Below the pieces are notes generated by a model that did no database searches, was not told where the DNA came from, and saw nothing but the letters and a program-made list of their open reading frames with translations. The position numbers and the translations under genes were made by a program. 64,000 nucleotides of DNA from Bradyrhizobium sediminis (GTDB lineage Bacteria; Pseudomonadota; Alphaproteobacteria; Rhizobiales; Xanthobacteraceae): NCBI RefSeq assembly GCF_018736085.1, contig NZ_CP076134.1:1498501-1562500 (forward strand). The letters run 5' to 3'. How positions within the stretch are numbered: position 1 is the first letter of the stretch; each line of letters begins with the position of its first letter. Positions 35,348-46,294 of the stretch are shown one piece after another.

Positions 35348-37036
35348 ATGCTGGCGCGTCTGTCGATCCGTGACATCGTCCTGATCGAACGGCTCGATAT
35401 CGAGTTTTCCCGTGGCCTTGCGGTGCTGACCGGCGAAACCGGCGCGGGCAAATCCATCCTGCTCGATGCCTTTGCGCTGGCGCTCGGCGGCCGCGGCGAC
35501 GCCGGCTTGGTCCGTCACGGCGCAGAACAAGGCCAGGTCACCGCGGTGTTCGATGTCCCCAAGGGCCATCCGGCCGCGGCCATCCTCAGCGACAACGGGC
35601 TCGAGGACACGGTTTCTGAGGATTCGTGCGAGATGATCCTGCGCCGGGTGCAGCTCGCCGACGGCCGCACCCGCGCCTTCATCAACGATCAGGCGATCAG
35701 CGTGCAGACCCTGAAGGCGGTCGGCTCCGCGCTGGTCGAAATTCACGGCCAGCACGACGAGCGCGCGCTGGTCGATGCCTCGACCCACCGGCGGCTGCTC
35801 GACGCCTTCGCCGGGCTGGAGAAGGACGTCACGGCGCTGGAGGCGCTGTGGGACGCCAGGCGCGTCGCCTGTGCCACGCTCGACGAGCATCGCGCCGGCA
35901 TGGAGCGCGCCGCCCGCGAGGCGGACTATCTGCGCCATGCCTCCGATGAATTGATGAAGCTGAAGCCGAAGGACGGCGAAGAAACGGCGCTTGCCGAACG
36001 CCGCACCACGATGATGCAGGGCGAGAAGATCGCCTCCGACCTGCGCGAGGCCCAGGACGCCGTCAGCGGCCATCATTCGCCGGTTTCGGCACTGTCGGCG
36101 GCGGTGCGCCGGCTGGAGCGCCGGGCCGGCAATGCGCCGGCTTTGGTTGAGCCCGCCGTGAAGGCGATCGATGCCGCCATCAACGCTCTGGAAGAAGCCG
36201 ACCAGCATCTGACGGCGGCGCTGGTCGCGGCCGATTTCGATCCTGCCGAACTCGAGCGAATCGAGGAACGGCTGTTCGCCCTGCGCGCCGCCTCGCGCAA
36301 ATATTCGACGCCGGTCGACGGCCTCGCCGCGCTGGCCGCGAAATACGCCGCCGACGTGGCGCTGATCGATGCCGGCGCCGATCAATTGAAAAAGCTGGAG
36401 GCGGCGGCCGACGAAGCCGACAAGCGCTATGGCGCTGCAGCTACAAAACTCTCAGCCGCGCGGACAAAGTCGGCCGAGAAGCTCAACAAGGCGGTCAATG
36501 CCGAACTCGCGCCGCTGAAGCTGGAACGCGCCAGGTTCATGACGCAGATCGATTCGGATCCGAAGTCGCCGGGTCCGCAGGGATTCGATCGTGTCGAGTT
36601 CTGGGTCCAGACCAATCCCGGCACCAAGCCGGGACCGCTGATGAAGGTCGCCTCCGGCGGCGAGCTGTCGCGGTTCCTGCTGGCGCTCAAGGTGGTGCTG
36701 TCGGACAAGGGGTCGGCGCCCACTTTGGTGTTCGACGAAATCGATACCGGCGTCGGCGGCGCGGTGGCGGATGCGATCGGCGCGCGGCTGGCGCGGCTCG
36801 CCGGCAAGGTGCAGGTGATGGCGGTGACCCACGCGCCGCAGGTTGCCGCAAGGGCCAACCAGCATCTTTTGATTTCCAAGGACGCGCTCGACAAGGGCAA
36901 GCGCGTCGCCACCCGCGTCAATGCGCTCGCCGCCGATCACCGCCGCGAGGAAATCGCCCGCATGCTGGCGGGCGCCGAGATCACCGCCGAGGCCCGCGCC
37001 GCCGCCGAGCGGCTGCTGCGCGCGGCAACGGCGTGA
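35348..37036 (+). CDS. recN: DNA repair protein RecN
   Basis: SMC-like ATPase acting in double-strand break repair. The N-terminal Walker A is [15 protein letters not shown], the [14 protein letters not shown] motif is [14 protein letters not shown], a long coiled coil occupies about residues 155-385, and the C-terminal half has the ABC signature [14 protein letters not shown] and Walker [13 protein letters not shown]. Length 562 aa is normal. It probably forms a transcription unit with bamD. A palindromic repeat starts 8 bp after the stop. Confidence 0.95.
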   Translation: MLARLSIRDIVLIERLDIEFSRGLAVLTGETGAGKSILLDAFALALGGRGDAGLVRHGAEQGQVTAVFDVPKGHPAAAILSDNGLEDTVSEDSCEMILRRVQLADGRTRAFINDQAISVQTLKAVGSALVEIHGQHDERALVDASTHRRLLDAFAGLEKDVTALEALWDARRVACATLDEHRAGMERAAREADYLRHASDELMKLKPKDGEETALAERRTTMMQGEKIASDLREAQDAVSGHHSPVSALSAAVRRLERRAGNAPALVEPAVKAIDAAINALEEADQHLTAALVAADFDPAELERIEERLFALRAASRKYSTPVDGLAALAAKYAADVALIDAGADQLKKLEAAADEADKRYGAAATKLSAARTKSAEKLNKAVNAELAPLKLERARFMTQIDSDPKSPGPQGFDRVEFWVQTNPGTKPGPLMKVASGGELSRFLLALKVVLSDKGSAPTLVFDEIDTGVGGAVADAIGARLARLAGKVQVMAVTHAPQVAARANQHLLISKDALDKGKRVATRVNALAADHRREEIARMLAGAEITAEARAAAERLLRAATA

Positions 37037-37044
37037 TTCCTGCC

Positions 37045-37146
37045 GTCATTCCGGGGCGATGCGAAGCATCGAACCCGGAATCTCGAGATTCCCCGGTGCG
37101 CAATTGCGCACCTGAGGTCTGGTCCTTCGGACCATCCCGGAATGAC
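37045..37146. repeat. Intergenic palindromic repeat, long form, 3' of GIY-YIG gene
   Basis: GTCATTCCGGGGCGATGCGA ... ATCCCGGAATGAC copy with GAATCTCGAGATTC before the TGCGCAATTGCGCA hairpin (opposite internal order to the 7.4- and 20.6-kb copies). It ends 4 bp from the GIY-YIG stop codon. Confidence 0.9.
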
Positions 37147-37150
37147 GAGC

Positions 37151-37438
37151 TCAAATACAGATCGATTCATACAAATCGTTCCACTGCGGATTTTGCGCTT
37201 CGATCAACTGGGTCTTCCAGGCCCGCTTCCACTTCTTCAGCTCTTTCTCGCGCGAGATTGCTGAGATCGGATCGTCGTAGATTTCGAACCACACCAGCCG
37301 TGTGATATTGTATTTGGAAGTAAAGCCAGGGACGGTTCTGGTCCGATGTTCGTAGATCCGGCGCACAATATCGTTCGTCACGCCAATGTAGGTCGCTCCA
37401 TCTCTCCGACTCGCCAGGATATAGACGTAGTAAGCCAT
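37151..37438 (-). CDS. GIY-YIG nuclease domain protein
   Basis: A 95-aa single-domain GIY-YIG endonuclease-like protein of the small UPF0213/YhbQ type. The signature is AYYVYILASRRDGATYIGVT, with the catalytic Arg in NDIVRRIYEHR, the conserved YNITRLVWFEIYDDP, and a C-terminal EKELKKWKRAWK helix with the Glu of the active site. No DNA-binding extra domain. It is encoded against its neighbours and sits tightly between two palindromic repeats (4 bp after the stop and 28 bp before the start). The biological substrate of such proteins is largely unknown. Confidence 0.88.
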   Translation of the reverse strand: MAYYVYILASRRDGATYIGVTNDIVRRIYEHRTRTVPGFTSKYNITRLVWFEIYDDPISAISREKELKKWKRAWKTQLIEAQNPQWNDLYESICI

Positions 37439-37466
37439 GATTGTTGCTCATAACTTCACTGACCGA

Positions 37467-37565
37467 TTCATTCCGGGGCGCGCAGAGCGCGAACCCGGAA
37501 TCTCGAGATTCCCCGATGTGCAGTGCACATCTGAGGTCTGGTCCTTCGGACCATCCCGGAATGAC
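37467..37565. repeat. Intergenic palindromic repeat, long form, 5' of GIY-YIG gene
   Basis: ATTCATTCCGGGGCGCGCAG ... ATCCCGGAATGAC, same subtype and orientation as the 37045-37146 copy (GAATCTCGAGATTC first, then GATGTGCAGTGCACATC). Confidence 0.9.
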
Positions 37566-37578
37566 TTCCGTGTGTCGC

Positions 37579-39826
<2,248 letters not shown>

Positions 39827-39847
39827 GGGCGGCGCGGCACACCCAGT

Positions 39848-39965
39848 CGTCATCACCCGCCACCGGGTCTCGCCTCCGGCGAGCCCGATGACAGGCTCCA
39901 GCGGGTGACCCAGTATTCCAGAGACGTTAGCGCTGGAACCGAGGAGCCGCGGCGTACTATATCTA
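39848..39965. repeat. GGGTGACCCAGTATTCCAGA-type repeat between convergent genes
   Basis: Contains ATCACCCGCCACCGGGTCTC, CGCCTCCGGCGAGCCCGATG and GCGGGTGACCCAGTATTCCA. The last segment also occurs at the murD 3' end (22096-22116). It lies between convergent ligA and the Bcr/CflA gene. Confidence 0.65.
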
Positions 39966-39997
39966 GTGCCGGGACGCGTGCCGCCGGTCCAGCCATT

Positions 39998-40031
39998 CTT
40001 TGCATGGGGTCGTTTTCGCGTTTTTTTGTTT
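39998..40031. repeat. TTTGCATGGGG element, copy 2
   Basis: CTTTGCATGGGGTCGTTTTC, then a T-run, 12 bp past the stop of the minus-strand Bcr/CflA gene. Close copy of the element at 9348-9380. Confidence 0.6.
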
Positions 40032-40043
40032 GCGCTTGCACCC

Positions 40044-41324
40044 CTACAGCATCCCCGACTCTTCCTCTTCCGCCTTCTCGATCAGTTCCTCGCTGACCAC
40101 CACGTCGCGGCGGGGAATCAGGAAGACCATCGTCGAGGCGCAGGCGATCGACAGCACGACGATGGCGATATTGAGCGGCACCGGCGTGGCAAAATGGCCG
40201 CCGAGCCAGGCGCCGAATTGCGAGACCAGCGAGCCGAGCCCCATCTGCAGGAATCCCATTGCGCCCGATGCGGTGCCGGCGGCCTCCGGGCGGATGCTGA
40301 TGGCGCCGGCCGCCGAGTTCGACATCACGAAGGCATTGGCGAACATCACGATCATCTGGGTGCCGAACAGCCAAGACGGCGCCTGATTGAGTCCGGTGAC
40401 GCCCCAGACGAGGTTGAGCAGGCTGCCGGCCAGTTGCAGCGCCAGCCCGAACCAGATCAGTTTTTCCAGCTGGTGGCGCGGCGAAAACCGCGCGGAAAAC
40501 AGATTGCCGACCAGGAACGCCAGGCCCGTGGTCGCGAACCACGCGCCATATTCGGCGCTGGAGCGTCCCATCTGCGTGACCACGATATAGGGGCCGCCGC
40601 CGGCAAAGATGAAGATGATCTGCGAGGCCAGCACTTGGCACAGCATATAGCCGATGAAGGCGCGGCTGGTGAGGAGGCTGCCGACATCGCCGCGAAATCC
40701 GCCGGCCTCGATGCGATCGCGCCGGGTTTCCGGCAGCGCGATGGCGATGGCGACCGTAATGACGAGCGAGGCGGCGGTGATGAGATAGAAGATGGCGCGC
40801 CAGCCGAAGGCGATCTCCAAAAGGCCGCCGGTGAGCGGGCTCAGCATCTGCGCGATCATCATGACGGCGACCACCAGGCTGATCATGGCGCCGACGCGGT
40901 CGCGGCTGTAGAGGTCGCGGATGATGGCGCGGCTCACCACCATGCCGGTGGCGCCGCCGAGCGCCTGCAGGAAGCGCGCCGCGATCAGTTGCGGCAAAGT
41001 TTCGGCGAAGATGCAGGCCGCGCTCGCCGCCACCATCAGGCCGAGGCCAGCCAGCAGCACCGGGCGGCGTCCGAACTTGTCCGACAGCGGCCCCATGATG
41101 ATCTGCGAGCAGGCTATGCCGACCATGTAGAGCGACACCGTCATCTGCGCGATGGAGATATCGCGCCCGAAAGTGGTGGCCAGCACCGGCAGTGCCGGAA
41201 CCAGCATATAGAGCGAGATGGGCGCGACGCCGGTCATGGCGACGAGCAGCAGCAGCGTGATCCTGGACGTCGCGACGCCGCCGTCGGTTGCCGCTCCGGG
41301 CGGCTTGCCCATCACTCCGTGCAT
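40044..41324 (-). CDS. Bcr/CflA-family MFS drug exporter
   Basis: Twelve-helix MFS transporter (DHA1) of 426 aa. The first helix region has APISLYMLVPALPVLATTF, motif A is GPLSDKFGRRPVLLAG between helices 2 and 3, and motif C is MLSPLTGGLLEIAFGWRAIF. Known members export bicyclomycin, chloramphenicol-like drugs or cysteine. The substrate here is not known. The C-terminus is acidic (ELIEKAEEEESGML). It is convergent with ligA. Confidence 0.9.
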   Translation of the reverse strand: MHGVMGKPPGAATDGGVATSRITLLLLVAMTGVAPISLYMLVPALPVLATTFGRDISIAQMTVSLYMVGIACSQIIMGPLSDKFGRRPVLLAGLGLMVAASAACIFAETLPQLIAARFLQALGGATGMVVSRAIIRDLYSRDRVGAMISLVVAVMMIAQMLSPLTGGLLEIAFGWRAIFYLITAASLVITVAIAIALPETRRDRIEAGGFRGDVGSLLTSRAFIGYMLCQVLASQIIFIFAGGGPYIVVTQMGRSSAEYGAWFATTGLAFLVGNLFSARFSPRHQLEKLIWFGLALQLAGSLLNLVWGVTGLNQAPSWLFGTQMIVMFANAFVMSNSAAGAISIRPEAAGTASGAMGFLQMGLGSLVSQFGAWLGGHFATPVPLNIAIVVLSIACASTMVFLIPRRDVVVSEELIEKAEEEESGML

Positions 41325-41432
41325 GCTGGTCCAATTCCGATCGTGTCAATCGGACTGTAGCGTCATCCCTCAGCGGGAATATGCCCGTTTCGGAATAAGG
41401 CTATTCCGTTTTCGCCGAGGCGGAGATGATCT

Positions 41433-41512
41433 GTCATTCCGGGGCGATGCGAAGCATCGAACCCGGAATCTCGAGATTCCGGGTTCGCGTCTTCAACGCG
41501 CCCCGGAATGAC
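41433..41512. repeat. Intergenic palindromic repeat, short form
   Basis: GTCATTCCGGGGCGATGCGA ... CGCCCCGGAATGAC short copy ending 5 bp from the stop codon of the aminopeptidase P gene. Confidence 0.9.
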
Positions 41513-41517
41513 GGCCG

Positions 41518-43347
41518 CTACACCCCCAGCGGCGCGGTCGCTGCATCCAGCCACACCTTGGTGGCCTCGTCGACATGCGGCCGCACCTCGCGGCGCACCC
41601 TCGCGTGATAGTCGTTGAGCCAGCCCAGTTCCTTCCTGCTGATCATCTTCAGGTCGATCAATCGCCGGTCGATCGGCGCCAGCGTCAGCGTCTCGAAGGC
41701 ATTGACCGGCTTCTCCGCGCCTTCAATGTCGGCGGCGACCACCAGTTCGAGATTCTCGATCCGGATGCCGAAGCCGTCGGTCTTGTAGTAGCCGGGCTCG
41801 TTGGACAGGATCATGCCGCGCTTCAGCGGCGTGGTGCCGAGTTTCGAGATCCGCGCCGGACCTTCGTGTACGGAAAGATAGCTGCCGACGCCGTGGCCGG
41901 TGCCGTGCTCGAAATCGATGCCGGCCTGCCAAAGGAACTGCCGCGCCAGCGTGTCGAGCTGCGCGCCGGTGGTGCCGTCGGGAAATACCGCGCGCGCAAT
42001 CGCAATATGGCCGCGCAGCACACGGGTGAAGCGGTCGCGCATTTCGTCCGTCGGCTCGCCGATCGCGATGGTGCGGGTGACGTCGGTGGTGCCGTCCTCG
42101 TACTGCGCGCCGGAATCGATCAGCAGCAAGTCGCCCGGCGAGATCCGCCGGTTGGTCTTGCGGGTGACGCGGTAATGCACGATGGCGCCGTTCGGACCGG
42201 TGCCGGCGATGGTCGGGAACGAGACGTCCTTCAGCGCGCCGGTGTCGCGGCGGAAGGTCTCCAGCGCCTCGACGGTGTCGATTTCGGTCAGCGCACCCTT
42301 CGGCGCTTCGCGGTCGATCCAGGCGAGGAACCGCGTCAGCGCCACCGCGTCGCGCCGGTGCGCGGTTCGCGTGCCCTCGATCTCGGTCGAATTCTTGACC
42401 GCCTTGAGCAGGCTGACCGGATCGCTGCCGCGCACCGGCTTGCCGCCGGCGGCCGTTATCAGCCGGCTCAGCGCGTCGGCGGCGGTGGCGCTGTCGAGCG
42501 CGATCGAGGCATGCGCTTGCGCCAGCGCGGTGAGCCTCGGCGCCAGCGCATCCGGCTCCTCGACATCGGCCGACTGTTCGAGATGATCGCGGGCGCTGTT
42601 GGACAGCTTGCGGTGGTCGATGAACACCGTGGGCCGGCCGTCCTTTGGCACCAGCGCATAGGACAGGGGCAGCGGCGTGTGCGAGACGTCGGCGCCGCGG
42701 ATATTGAAGGTCCAGGCCACCGCGTGCGAATCCGACAGCACCAGCGCGTCGGCGCCCAGACGCACGATCTCGAGGCGAATCCGCTTCAGCTTTTCGGCTT
42801 CCGCTTCGCCGGAAAATTGCGGGCCGTGTATGGCGACCGGGCCGAGCGGCGGGGGCGGGCGCTCGGTCCACACCGAATCGAGCGGGTTGCTGTCGACCGC
42901 GACCAGTTCCGCGCCGGCCCGGGCGCAGGCCCCGGCCAGCCGTTCGGCTGCCGCCGAAGTGTGCAGCCACGGGTCAAATCCGAGGCGGTCGCCGGCGGCA
43001 AGATGCTGCGCCAGCCAGCTTTCCGGCGGCGGATCGGCCAGCGGCTCGACCTGCCAGGCCCTGGTATCGACCTGTTTCGCCGCCTGCAGCGTGTAGCGGC
43101 CGTCGACGAACACCGCGGCCTGCCGGGTCAGCACGACAGCCATGCCGGCGGATCCGGTAAAGCCGGTCAGCCAGGCCAGCCGCTCCTCCGAGGGCGCGAC
43201 ATATTCGTTCTGTTGCTGATCGGCGCGGGGAATCACGAATCCGGTCAGCTTGCGCCGCGCCAGCTCCTCGCGAAACGCCGACAGCCGCGCCGTCAGCGCC
43301 ACGCCGGCTTCGGGGTCTTCGAATGTCTGGAAGTGGGCTTCGAACAT
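41518..43347 (-). CDS. Xaa-Pro aminopeptidase (M24B family)
   Basis: Dimetal peptidase removing N-terminal residues before proline. Its 609 aa carry two creatinase-like N-terminal domains (about 1-300) and a C-terminal pita-bread M24 domain. The five metal ligands are visible: Asp in LLIDSGAQYEDG, Asp in TTDVTRTIAIG, His in HGTGHGVGSYLSVHEGP, Glu in LSNEPGYY and Glu in IENLELV. The long form with duplicated N-terminal domain matches eukaryotic APP1-like and many alphaproteobacterial enzymes. The ATG at 43347 has GGTGACCACGCC upstream, a weak ribosome site. Confidence 0.92.
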   Translation of the reverse strand: MFEAHFQTFEDPEAGVALTARLSAFREELARRKLTGFVIPRADQQQNEYVAPSEERLAWLTGFTGSAGMAVVLTRQAAVFVDGRYTLQAAKQVDTRAWQVEPLADPPPESWLAQHLAAGDRLGFDPWLHTSAAAERLAGACARAGAELVAVDSNPLDSVWTERPPPPLGPVAIHGPQFSGEAEAEKLKRIRLEIVRLGADALVLSDSHAVAWTFNIRGADVSHTPLPLSYALVPKDGRPTVFIDHRKLSNSARDHLEQSADVEEPDALAPRLTALAQAHASIALDSATAADALSRLITAAGGKPVRGSDPVSLLKAVKNSTEIEGTRTAHRRDAVALTRFLAWIDREAPKGALTEIDTVEALETFRRDTGALKDVSFPTIAGTGPNGAIVHYRVTRKTNRRISPGDLLLIDSGAQYEDGTTDVTRTIAIGEPTDEMRDRFTRVLRGHIAIARAVFPDGTTGAQLDTLARQFLWQAGIDFEHGTGHGVGSYLSVHEGPARISKLGTTPLKRGMILSNEPGYYKTDGFGIRIENLELVVAADIEGAEKPVNAFETLTLAPIDRRLIDLKMISRKELGWLNDYHARVRREVRPHVDEATKVWLDAATAPLGV

Positions 43348-43539
43348 GGCGTGGTCACCTTAGGATTGCGGAGAGGCCTCCGCAATCTGATCCAAATCAA
43401 CCCCGATTTGGCATGGAATGTGCTTAAATTATGTGCTCGCGTCAGACGGGATGGAATGATTTGCTCTCACGGACAGTTGTTCCAACGATATCGGGGGGAA
43501 TTCCAGGAGTGTTTCAACTCAACGACGAGGGGATACACA

Positions 43540-43725
43540 ATGCCTGCCTTTACGTTTGAGAAGATTTCGCCCCCGGTTCGCCGCGGCCCGATTCCATCCA
43601 TCGAAAAGAAGCAACGGGGTGTCATCGTCCAGATTCTGGATCGCTTCGTCGAGGCGCGTGTCAAGCGGACCTCGCGCGATGAAAAGGACGTGATCGCCCG
43701 CAGCCGGCACCGGCCATCGGATTGA
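43540..43725 (+). CDS. conserved small protein, unknown function
   Basis: A 61-aa basic protein (MPAFTFEKISPPVRRGPIPS onwards, Arg-rich end). ATG at 43540 follows GACGAGGGGATACACA, a good ribosome site. I believe similar small proteins are common in Bradyrhizobium but know no function. No signal peptide or membrane helix. The open frame upstream is an antisense shadow of the peptidase gene. It is convergent with prmA, whose stop is 4 bp away. Confidence 0.65.
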   Translation: MPAFTFEKISPPVRRGPIPSIEKKQRGVIVQILDRFVEARVKRTSRDEKDVIARSRHRPSD

Positions 43726-43729
43726 GCCC

Positions 43730-44620
43730 TTACCCTGCTTTGCGCATCAGCAGGCTGCTCCAGCCCTCGATGTTGAGTTGACGCACCAATACCAGCCCGC
43801 GTGCGCGATAGGCGGCAACGACGCCGCTGGCCTGAGGCGGCAGCAGCCCTGAGAGAATGACCAGCGCCGATGGTGCGAGATGCCGCGCCATCGGCGTTGC
43901 CATTTGCCGCAACGGATTGGCGAGAATATTCGCCAGCACCAGATCGAACGGCCCGCGCTGTGCGAATTGCGGCGCCGAAAACCCGGTCGCCCGGATCGTC
44001 TCCACCAGGTCGCCTGACCCGTTGAGCCGGGCGTTCTCCGCGGCCACGCGCACCGACAGCGGATCGATGTCGCTCGCCAGCACATTGATTTGCAGCGCCT
44101 TCGCCGCCGCGATGGCGAGCACGCCGGTGCCGGTGCCGAGATCGAGCACGCGCCGCGGACGCCAGGCCTTCAACACCTCGTCGAGCAGCAACAGGCAGCC
44201 GCGGGTGGTGCCGTGATGGCCGGTGCCGAACGCCAGCGCCGCCTCGATCTCGATGCCGAGCTTGTTGGCCGGCACCTTGGCGCGGTCATGGTGGCCGTGC
44301 ACGATGAAGCGGCCGGCGCGGACCGGGACCAGTTCCTCCAGCGTCGCCTTGACCCAGTCCTTGGCCTCGACCGTGTCGAAGGCGATATCCCCCGCGACCT
44401 CGTCGCCGGCGGCGAGACGGACCAGTTCGCGGATCGAGGCCTGGTCCGGCGGCTCGGCGAAATGCACGGTGATGTCCCAGCGCCCGCCGGCGCCCTCGAA
44501 CGCGGCAATCGCCGCCTGGCCCTCGAAAAAGCTTTCGGTCAGGAGGTCGACCACGCGCTTGGCGGTCTGTTCGCTGCCGATCGCGAAGCTGGCGCGGGTG
44601 GTGGCGGGGGTGAGGGTCAT
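43730..44620 (-). CDS. prmA: ribosomal protein L11 methyltransferase
   Basis: SAM-dependent enzyme that trimethylates residues of ribosomal protein L11. The N-terminal substrate-binding domain (about 1-110) precedes the Rossmann domain with motif I VLDLGTGTGVLAIAAAK, ASDIDPLSVRVAAENARLNG (split ASDIDPLSVR-VAAENARLNG) and the motif-IV type LVLANILANPLRQMA. FGTGHHGTTRGCL is the usual loop before motif I. Length 296 aa is normal. The mobile unit to the right begins 74 bp upstream of its start, so its promoter region is at risk of being altered by that unit. Confidence 0.93.
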   Translation of the reverse strand: MTLTPATTRASFAIGSEQTAKRVVDLLTESFFEGQAAIAAFEGAGGRWDITVHFAEPPDQASIRELVRLAAGDEVAGDIAFDTVEAKDWVKATLEELVPVRAGRFIVHGHHDRAKVPANKLGIEIEAALAFGTGHHGTTRGCLLLLDEVLKAWRPRRVLDLGTGTGVLAIAAAKALQINVLASDIDPLSVRVAAENARLNGSGDLVETIRATGFSAPQFAQRGPFDLVLANILANPLRQMATPMARHLAPSALVILSGLLPPQASGVVAAYRARGLVLVRQLNIEGWSSLLMRKAG

Positions 44621-44785
44621 AAGGGATCCGGGTGGGATATGGGCGGCGGAGGCGCGTGTTCTAGGCTGTCGGTACCAAACACGGGGGCTGTCCGGTAGTG
44701 TTTCGGCTTGAATTTCCTCACTCTGGCCGCCGGACTTCTGCCGCTTGCTTTGCTATGCTCAACCAGAGAGCGAAAGGGAGCGGCC

Positions 44786-45022
44786 ATGGCGGCAATCAAT
44801 CGTGAATTTTACCGGAGCTGGCGTGGACCTGCCCCGGCCGATCAGGATACGTGGAGTCTGGTGTTCGACGAGGCGACCCGGCGCTTGCTGGTGCGTCACG
44901 AATGGCAGGCTTCGAGGCACAGCGGCTGCGACGAGTTCGAGGTCGCGGAATTCCTGAAGCAGACGGGGCCCGCGCAAACGGCTCTGATCGACTGCCTATT
45001 TCTGGTCCATGCGGACGCCTGA
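44786..45022 (+). CDS. small protein in unit E1, unknown function
   Basis: A 78-aa soluble protein (MAAINREFYRSWRGPAPADQ onwards). ATG at 44786 follows GGGAGCGGCC; a longer in-frame start at 44708 would lie in the terminal-repeat region and is less likely. The middle part (RRLLVRHEWQ ... CDEFEVAEFL) looks folded, but I recognise no family. It is the first of two genes in E1, 46 bp before the next. Confidence 0.55.
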   Translation: MAAINREFYRSWRGPAPADQDTWSLVFDEATRRLLVRHEWQASRHSGCDEFEVAEFLKQTGPAQTALIDCLFLVHADA

Positions 45023-45068
45023 AGGAGCAAAGGGCGCAGAGCGCTCCAGCTTGGGGAGATGTTCCAAC

Positions 45069-45428
45069 ATGATCTTAATCCGCCTCGATTCCAAACCGAA
45101 TCCGAAGCCAGACGAATATCCCGATGATCACCGACAAGTTGAGTATGGCGTAGAGCAGATTACCGACTCCCTTCCCGAGGCTTCCAGGGTGAAGGTGGCT
45201 TTCCCGCGCTTTGGTCGGGGGGAGCAAAAACGGAGCGACTTCGCTGTAGAAATGAATTGGGTCGATGTTCAGGGCTATGTTCGAGAATTTATCGAAATGG
45301 GGCACCCGGATGCATTGCATCTGCAACGTCTCATCAGACTCGCCGAGAAGATCGAAAATGCTGGCTGGTTTCCTGATGATCCGCCAACCGAAGATTTTTG
45401 GGATATTGTGCCACCAAATTCAAACTGA
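45069..45428 (+). CDS. small protein in unit E1 ending in the terminal repeat
   Basis: A 119-aa acidic protein (MILIRLDSKPNPKPDEYPDD onwards). ATG 45069 lies 12 nt after GGGGAG; an in-frame ATG at 45009 overlaps the preceding gene. Family unknown. Its last residues (NSN) and stop codon (TCA AAC TGA) are read from the right terminal inverted repeat of E1, as with two genes in E2. It is probably co-transcribed with the 78-aa gene. Confidence 0.55.
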   Translation: MILIRLDSKPNPKPDEYPDDHRQVEYGVEQITDSLPEASRVKVAFPRFGRGEQKRSDFAVEMNWVDVQGYVREFIEMGHPDALHLQRLIRLAEKIENAGWFPDDPPTEDFWDIVPPNSN

Positions 45429-45497
45429 GACACTACCGAGCATCCACAGAGCTACGTCGAACAGACAGGGATTGTCCACAAACCGGGAGGCCGGGTC

Positions 45498-45568
45498 TGC
45501 ACAGCAAATCCACCGGTTTTCCCAGGCACTCACCCACCGCTTTTCCACAGCCTGTCCACGGGCTTTTC
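45498..45568. repeat. 71-bp direct repeat, copy A, with DnaA-box-like 9-mers
   Basis: Ungapped match to 49460-49530 at 51 of 71 positions, including the blocks TGCACAGC, GCTTTTCCACAGC and ACGGGCTTTTC. TTTTCCACA, and TTGTCCACA just upstream at 45474, each differ from the DnaA box TTATCCACA at one base. It lies between units E1 and E2. Confidence 0.6.
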
Positions 45569-45589
45569 AACCGGCTATCCGGTAGTGTC

Positions 45590-45955
45590 TCAGTTTGAAA
45601 TTCTGGCGAAAATGAGCACTAAATTGATCAGGCCACAAAGTACCGGTAGAAATAATCCGACATTCCGACCGGTGAGCTTCCCCTGCGATTTTTCTGGTAA
45701 CAGGTGAGCAATCTTGGCGCGGAAATGACCGATGTATTGGGTGGTGCGTAGAAGAATTACGCAAGCTGCGCTCATGACCAGAACGCCTATAAAGGCGGCC
45801 CAATGGGCGGTTCTGGGATGACCGGCCGTCATTAGGGAATACCAACTAGCTGTGATCCCGAGTTCGGCGACGGGGACCAGAGCGACTAGCTTTAAGAATA
45901 GGTCTGACTGTTTGACCCAGAGATCAGCGTATAGCTTGTCCTCATCTGCCGCCAT
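45590..45955 (-). CDS. small membrane protein, E2 cargo
   Basis: A 121-aa protein with a 20-residue soluble N-terminus (MAADEDKLYADLWVKQSDLF) and three hydrophobic segments (about 23-42, 53-70, 99-117). It starts after AAGGAGGGGCAA, an excellent ribosome site. The architecture resembles small helical membrane effectors of conflict systems, but I recognise no family and do not assign that role. Its last codons (ISN, stop) are read from the left terminal repeat. It is divergent from the Cys-pair gene across a palindromic operator-like region. Confidence 0.6.
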   Translation of the reverse strand: MAADEDKLYADLWVKQSDLFLKLVALVPVAELGITASWYSLMTAGHPRTAHWAAFIGVLVMSAACVILLRTTQYIGHFRAKIAHLLPEKSQGKLTGRNVGLFLPVLCGLINLVLIFARISN

Positions 45956-45982
45956 TTGCCCCTCCTTGCCTTGCGAAGCTTA

Positions 45983-46015
45983 CCGCTAAGCATTAGCATA
46001 TTCGTGTCTTAGCGG
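45983..46015. promoter_or_regulatory. operator-like inverted repeat between divergent cargo genes
   Basis: CCGCTAAG (45983-45990) and CTTAGCGG (46008-46015) form an inverted repeat with a 17-nt spacer. A nested GCTAA-GCA-TTAGC adds a third half-site. It lies in the 75-bp gap between two divergent genes of E2. The 7-mer CGCTAAG recurs beside the -10 of the transposase gene (48533-48539). A plausible binding site for the XRE protein of the element; this is inference. Confidence 0.5.
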
Positions 46016-46030
46016 AAAGCAGGAGGCGCT

Positions 46031-46294
46031 GTGGCCTACCACGTCAAAGTCATCCCGCCGAGCGGTCGGGCGCGAATCCATGATGCAGGGTGCAAGTTCT
46101 GCAACGCCGGACAAGGCATGGAGAATCAGGACAAGGGGACTGGGCCGACTTATTGGCACCCGCCGTATCCCGCGCCGGGCTTTCGGACCATTGCCGAGGC
46201 GCAGGGGTATGTTGATGGCTTGAGTTCGCGCTACGTAGACACTGGGAAATGCCCTTACTGCATGAAGGAGCAGGTCGATGCCGCGCGGCCCTAA
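46031..46294 (+). CDS. small Cys-pair (zinc-ribbon-like) protein, E2 cargo
   Basis: An 87-aa protein starting with GTG after AGCAGGAGGCGCT. Two Cys pairs (HDAGCKFCNAG near residue 20 and GKCPYCMK near 75) could bind one zinc ion, flanking a Pro/Trp-rich stretch (TYWHPPYPAPGFRT). I do not know its function. It overlaps the next gene by 17 nt, so the two are coupled. Confidence 0.6.
   Translation: MAYHVKVIPPSGRARIHDAGCKFCNAGQGMENQDKGTGPTYWHPPYPAPGFRTIAEAQGYVDGLSSRYVDTGKCPYCMKEQVDAARP

Larger units (their letters stand above)
44694..45437. mobile_element. non-autonomous mobile unit E1 (shared 22-bp terminal repeats)
   Basis: A 744-bp segment bounded by GGTAGTGTTTCGGCTTGAAT-TT (44694-44715) and AAATTCAAACTGAGACACTA-CC (45416-45437). 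The ends match as inverted repeats at 19 of 22 positions and are near-identical to the ends of unit E2 beside it. It encodes two small proteins and no transposase, so it is probably moved in trans by an IS1-like transposase such as the one in E2. No target duplication is evident. Confidence 0.65.

Noticed and set aside
41575-43725. 716-codon open frame on the plus strand opposite aminopeptidase P
   Set aside because: Shadow of the peptidase gene. Only its last 61 codons from 43540 have a ribosome site and are kept as a small gene.
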